Source: Pigoraptor vietnamica
Lineage: Eukaryota; Opisthokonta; Filasterea
Reading direction: 5' to 3'
Assembly (NCBI GenBank): GCA_943704525.1
Contig: CALSCQ010001034.1
Coordinates: 1-33,187 of the forward strand
Length of the DNA: 33,187 nucleotides
The notes beneath the pieces are model-generated. The model saw only the letters and a list, made by a program, of their open reading frames with translations. It was not told the origin of the DNA and searched no databases. Shown in pieces: positions 29,133 to 33,187 of this stretch; position 1 is the first letter of the stretch; each line of letters begins with the position of its first letter. The position numbers and the translations under genes are program-made.

Positions 29133-31565
29133 CTAAAAGTCCATCTCCATCGCCATGAGGGCCGCGAGCTCGGCCTCCTCAAGGTGCTCCTCCTCCTTTT
29201 TCTGGACACGCGCGCGCCGCTTTCGCTCCCTCGCTCCCTGCCCGTCACCCTGGCCGTTGTTCTCTTCCTTCTTCTCGCCTGTGCCATCGGCAATTTCCTT
29301 CTTCTCGTCGGTGCCGTCGGCACTTTCCTTCTTATCGCCTGTGCCGTCGGCACTCCCCTTCTCCTTCCCCATCTTCTCAGCCACGTCAGCGGCGTTCGCG
29401 CCCGCGCCGCCGTGCTGCTGTTGCGCATTGTTGGGGGCGCTTCCCTGCTGCGCTCCATCGGCGCCGCCATGTCCGGCATCCGCAGCCCCCGCGTGGCCGC
29501 CCGCCTTATCACCCTCCTTTCCAGCCTCCATATCGCCCTCCCCCTCCTTCTTCGCAGCCTCCCCTTCCGCGCGATTCCGCTCTTCCACCTCGGCAATCGC
29601 GCGCGCGACCTCACGCCGCGACAGCTCCGCGATGGCCTGCTCCACCTCGTCCTCGGAGACGGGCTCGGCGTCGTCCACGCCGACCCACCCTTCGTCCTTC
29701 TCAAAGTCCGACGCGCTCGTCCGCGCCATGAATTCCGCCCGACTAATGCGCCCGTCACGGTCCGTGTCCGCTTCGCGCATCACGTGCTCACGCATGCGCG
29801 CGACCTCCTCGTGAATGTCGCCGCCGTCCTGGTGCAACTTGCGCGCCTCGCTCACGAACATCTCCTCGAGCTCCTCCATGTCGAGATATTCGTTGCCGTC
29901 GCGATCTGCGGCAAACGTGTCCGTCACATGCGAGGCCAAGACAAGCGTACTGTTCGTGCGCATCTTAATCTATGTGCATGACAACAGCACGCGCACGATG
30001 GGGATTGATCAAAGCACGTGGGTTCGAATCCGCACGCACGCAAACGCACCGTAGAGGCGGAAAAAGACCTTTGGGTTGAAGTCGTCAAAGCCCTGCCGCT
30101 TCATCGTGTCCTCCATCTGCGCACGGCTGCCGGGGTGGTGCACGGGCTTCTTGTCGCGCTGTGCGTCGTCAGACTGCAAAGGCGCGCCCTCAGATAGTGG
30201 CCAATCATGGTGCCGCTTTGGCCGCACGAGCGCCCCACACACACACACACACACACGCGTGCGCGCGCGCACGCACACACAACATACAATTCCCTCCCTT
30301 CCCTCTCTCTCTAAGTGGTCCACGGGCGACGCCACGGCCCCCTTTTCTCAAACACCGGCGACTGCGAGCTCGACGGGGAAGACAACGCACACACCTCGCC
30401 TTCGATTGTCCCGAGGCGGACCTTCGCGATTTCCTCGACCTTTTTCTTGTGGAAAGCCGCGCGTCGTTCAATGTTCATCTTATTCAGCTGCTCGAAACTG
30501 CGAAGGACGAGGACGAGGCGACAACGCGGTCACGGCCACAGTAACAACCGCGTCACTCATGCGAAGGGAGGACAAGCGACGACGGTCAACACAGGACACG
30601 GCCACGGTAACAACTGCGTCACACACGTCGATATACGCGCAGGGACGAGGACAAAGCGACAATGCGGTCAACTCAGGACACGACCACAGTAACAACCGCG
30701 TATGTCACTCATGTCGATAGGCGCGCACAACATCACATAGAGCAACTTCACGGATATAACACACACGCTCACGCACGCACGCAATACTCTTGTGCGAATA
30801 CACAAAATGAATGCCCGCGTGCCATTGGACTCACCGATCCTTGTCGAGGGTCGGGTCTTGCTCCCCCCTCTCCATCAGCCGCTTCTCTCTCGCGCGCAGC
30901 ATCTCCATCTGAATGCGGTGGCGCTCTTCCAGCGCCGTGCGTGGGTCGGGATCGTCAAAGTCATCGTCCTCTTCCTCGGTGCCGACTTCGACGCCGCCCT
31001 CTGCACGCACCGTACGCGGACGGTCATGAGTTGTGAAATGTGAGGCGAATGGAAAGGATACGCACAACTGCGCGAACTCGCATACTCAACACAGAAACTC
31101 GACCCAGGAAATAGGAGGATTTCGCCTGAAGTGTCTACGCGTCTAAACAGACAAGAAATGGGTGTGTCTCGCGATATGAAACCGGCCGCGGCGCACAACA
31201 CCCACCACGCTCGATCCGCCGTAGCTCAGCCTTGATGGCACGACGCAAATTGGGATCTCTCTCAATCTGAAGTTCAGACACGTAGCGTCGGAATTCGTCC
31301 ACTAGCGTCTGCGTGCGTGCGATCAGTTGGCGATCACGCAGTGTATGCGGGAATGCCACTGTGTGGCTGAACGAGATCGTCGTGTCTTCAGCGTCTTCTA
31401 GTATGAATAGACACCCTGACCATACATACACGACAACGCGACAAGCAAAGGTTTTGGATCCGTCAAACACACCTTCTTGTCAAGCCCTGCGACGGGAGCC
31501 GCGGCGGACATCACGGCAAGCGCCGCGAGGGCTGCCAGGCAGCAACACAGCAGGCGCATGCGCAT
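29133..31565 (-). CDS. Nucleobindin-like secretory-pathway EF-hand protein
   Basis: Six exons read leftwards: 31473-31565, 31206-31366, 30835-31000, 30395-30497, 30050-30173 and 29133-29905, giving about 473 residues (human NUCB1 461). A signal peptide (MRMRLLCCCLAALAALAVM) leads into charged helices (QIERDPNLRRAIKAELRRIE), an acidic stretch (EEEDDDFDDPDPR), and the family block VHHPGSRAQMEDTM...FNPKVFFRLY. Two EF-hands follow, with loops at about 217-228 (DRDGNEYLDMEE) and 263-274 (DTDRDGRISRAE), the latter preceded by RMREHVMREAD as in human RMREHVMNEVD. The tail is low-complexity, with three 10-residue DGTxxKKE units. Nucleobindins bind calcium in the Golgi and can be secreted. The first junction is uncertain: phase fits only if exon 1 ends two bases after the obvious GTGTGT donor and exon 2 starts at 31366. 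Confidence 0.9.
29262..29358 (-). repeat. 30 bp coding tandem repeat in the nucleobindin tail
   Basis: Three similar 30 bp units encode variants of ADGTGDKKES in the low-complexity C-terminus. Confidence 0.7.
30235..30280 (+). repeat. CA/CG run in nucleobindin intron
   Basis: (CA)n followed by GCGCGC and CACACA. TG on the sense strand, just upstream of the exon at 30050-30173 in gene direction. Confidence 0.85.
30506..30728 (-). repeat. Three-copy minisatellite in nucleobindin intron
   Basis: Three diverged units of about 60-80 bp each contain GCGACAA...GGTCA, GGCCACAGTAACAACCGCGT and, in two of them, CGTCGATA. They fill most of the intron between exons 30395-30497 and 30835-31000. Confidence 0.8.
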
Positions 31566-31783
31566 GTCTGCACAGGCGAGATGCGCAGCGTGGCAGAACG
31601 AAGATTGCTATCGATGTTTTGCGGTTGTTGATATATGAAATGGGAACACGTGCCTGAAAATCGAATGACGTTCTTGGAATTGTGATTTACAGTGGGTGTT
31701 TGTTACGTTGTTACTAAGGTTTGGGCGTAGGACAGCCATTCACGGGTCAGTCTTCCTTTTTACGTTTCATTTTCACACCGCCC

Positions 31784-33135
31784 TCATCCCGCACGCGTCG
31801 GCACGGACGTCAAGAGGGCGCGATTCACGATGGCCCACAGCACGAGCGCAACACAAGCCGCCAGAATGATGAGAAGGGTCTTGCGGAGGCAGCTGCGCTT
31901 GGCCGCCCGTCCTCGCGAAAGCCTGGTATAAGAAAGATGCTTGAGCAGGGCAGACGAAGCATCCACCACTTCGACAACATTGCAGTGGAACCTACGCCCA
32001 CGCAGACAGACGCAACAGGTCGCTGACATCCTACACCGCTGGCAAGAGATGCGCGACAGCAGTAACCCACCCAAGGCACGCCATGATGGCATCAAACGCA
32101 TTTCTGCGCGCCTTGTACTTGTCCTCGTCGGGGTCGTCGACGACTGTGACCCACTCGCGCTGCACGTGCGGGTCCGAGTGCCTGTGGATGCCGACGGAAC
32201 CGCTGTGCGAGTGCGCGTGCGAAGACACCGGCGCGCCCAGCGGGGCACCGTCATCGCTCATTCCATCAATGACACGCGGACCCTCCTCAGCGTGCGCTTG
32301 CGAGTGCAGCGACTCGACGCGATCGCCATCGAACGTGTGCGACCGAGCCGAAACTGCGAATTAATGCGTGCGTGAATACATGTGATAAGCAAATGGGGTT
32401 GCAACACGCCGAGCACATGTAGGTGCTCACCGTCCACAGGTGATCGCGGTTCGGGCGCAGACTGCGACATGAACGCACACAAGCACAAGGACAACCGCAC
32501 GCAGATACACAGACGCACACACAAAAATACAGAGGAATTCGGTTAGCTCTGTCGTGTCGTGGGATGCAACTCAACACACGGACAAGCACGCACCAGACGC
32601 CGGCCGAGGCCCGTTTGAGCCCACTCTGTTGACCCAAGTTGCTTGCGCAGCGCATCCGCAATGGGAGACGCAAGGTTCTCCTTGGGAATTATGGCAAACT
32701 GGAAGCAGCGCAGAAACAAGACGGTATTGGACTTTCGAGCGAAAAAAAAAGCGAATCGCGAAGGCGACGTACCAACACTGCAACACTGCGCCCTTTGGTC
32801 ACACACAGCAGTGCTTCACGGGCCAACCCACCCGACACGTCGGACAGGTGAAGCCCGCTGGCGCCGTGTGCGCAGGAAACGACTGCGCATACTTGTCGAG
32901 GCACGCCCAGTGGAACACATCTGCCAACGAAAAGGTGGCCTTAGGGCGGGGAGCGGCGCGCCCACATCCAATCGCACGTGGTATTCTGACCGCAACACGC
33001 ACGGCACAGCACCGGCCACGCACCGTAACAGACGAGCCGAACGACCTCCCCTTCCTCTAGGGTCTTCTTGCAGAGGGCGCACTCGGGGTCGTAGTCGCTG
33101 TCCTGGAGCCACTGAAGGTACGAGCGCACAACGCA
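31784..33135 (-). CDS. ZFPL1: ZFPL1, Golgi zinc-finger membrane protein (first exon off window)
   Basis: Six exons read leftwards: 33024-33135, 32832-32920, 32594-32698, 32431-32461, 32071-32353 and 31784-31922, giving 252 codons in frame. The N-terminal B-box-like part lies beyond the right edge. [47 protein letters not shown] and [14 protein letters not shown] align with human [46 protein letters not shown] and NLAGPVASALREKL, so the RING-like zinc ligands are kept. A His-rich, Asp-rich linker ([20 protein letters not shown]) leads to one C-terminal membrane helix ([19 protein letters not shown]), as in human ZFPL1. The protein sits in the cis-Golgi and binds GM130. One exon is only 31 nt. 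Confidence 0.95.
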
Positions 33136-33187
33136 CTGCGCACAAAAGATGCACGATATATTTGAAAAAAAAAAAAAAAATAGCACA
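33136..33187 (-). other. Start of a ZFPL1 intron with a poly-T tract
   Basis: On the gene strand a run of about 15-16 T (plus-strand A run at 33165-33180) lies about 30 bp upstream of the acceptor at 33136, acting as an extended pyrimidine tract. Confidence 0.7.

Noticed and set aside
29034-29981. 315-codon plus-strand frame antisense to nucleobindin
   Set aside because: Shadow of the last nucleobindin exon, which contains two EF-hands and matches the family.
30019-30038. GGTTCGAATCC, a perfect tRNA B-box-like word, in a nucleobindin intron
   Set aside because: No acceptor stem, anticodon arm or A box fits around it, and the local stem has a bulge. Not a tRNA.

Overview
This window is nuclear DNA from a eukaryote, most likely a flagellated single-celled relative of animals (Holozoa/Obazoa). 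That placement is inference. It rests on GC-rich genes carrying spliceosomal GT-AG introns, an actin N-terminus of animal type ([16 protein letters not shown]), a VWA3-type protein of the kind found in ciliated organisms, and homologues of proteins best known from animals (p22phox, TRIQK, TMEM242, nucleobindin, KGD4/MRPS36). I see no transposon, viral element, CRISPR array, tRNA or rRNA.

Layout, left to right: actin N-terminus (-, cut by the window edge); an unidentified gene with several short introns (-, about 1494-2904); an intronless secreted protein with two MABP-like motifs (+, 3523-4518); PDCD5 (+, six exons); a secreted ML/NPC2-like lipid-binding protein (+, four exons); a 926-residue double-VWA protein (-, 8614-11394); an intronless orphan (+, 12461-13264); p22phox/CYBA (-, five exons); proteasome beta-1/PSMB6 (+, six exons); FIT-family ER membrane protein (-, 17249-18118); a second intronless orphan (+, 19871-20329); heat shock factor (-, two exons); KGD4 (+, three exons); cytochrome b561-domain protein (-, four exons); TRIQK (+, two exons); TMEM242 (-, two exons); gankyrin/PSMD10 (+, five exons); nucleobindin (-, six exons); ZFPL1 (-, six exons seen, first exon beyond the right edge). 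Most models were built by splicing exons by eye at GT-AG sites with consistent phase, and each reconstructed protein aligns with its family from memory.

The genes are ordinary housekeeping and secretory-pathway genes: protein turnover (PSMB6, PSMD10), stress response (HSF), mitochondria (KGD4, TMEM242), ER/Golgi (FIT, TRIQK, nucleobindin, ZFPL1) and redox membrane proteins (p22phox, b561). They do not form an operon or one pathway. From the VWA gene to nucleobindin, thirteen consecutive genes alternate strand perfectly, giving six head-to-head and six tail-to-tail pairs. Long TG/CA, GA and TC microsatellites sit in introns and intergenic spacers, mostly with TG on the sense strand. Some introns (34-59 bp) and coding exons (18, 26 and 31 nt) are very short.
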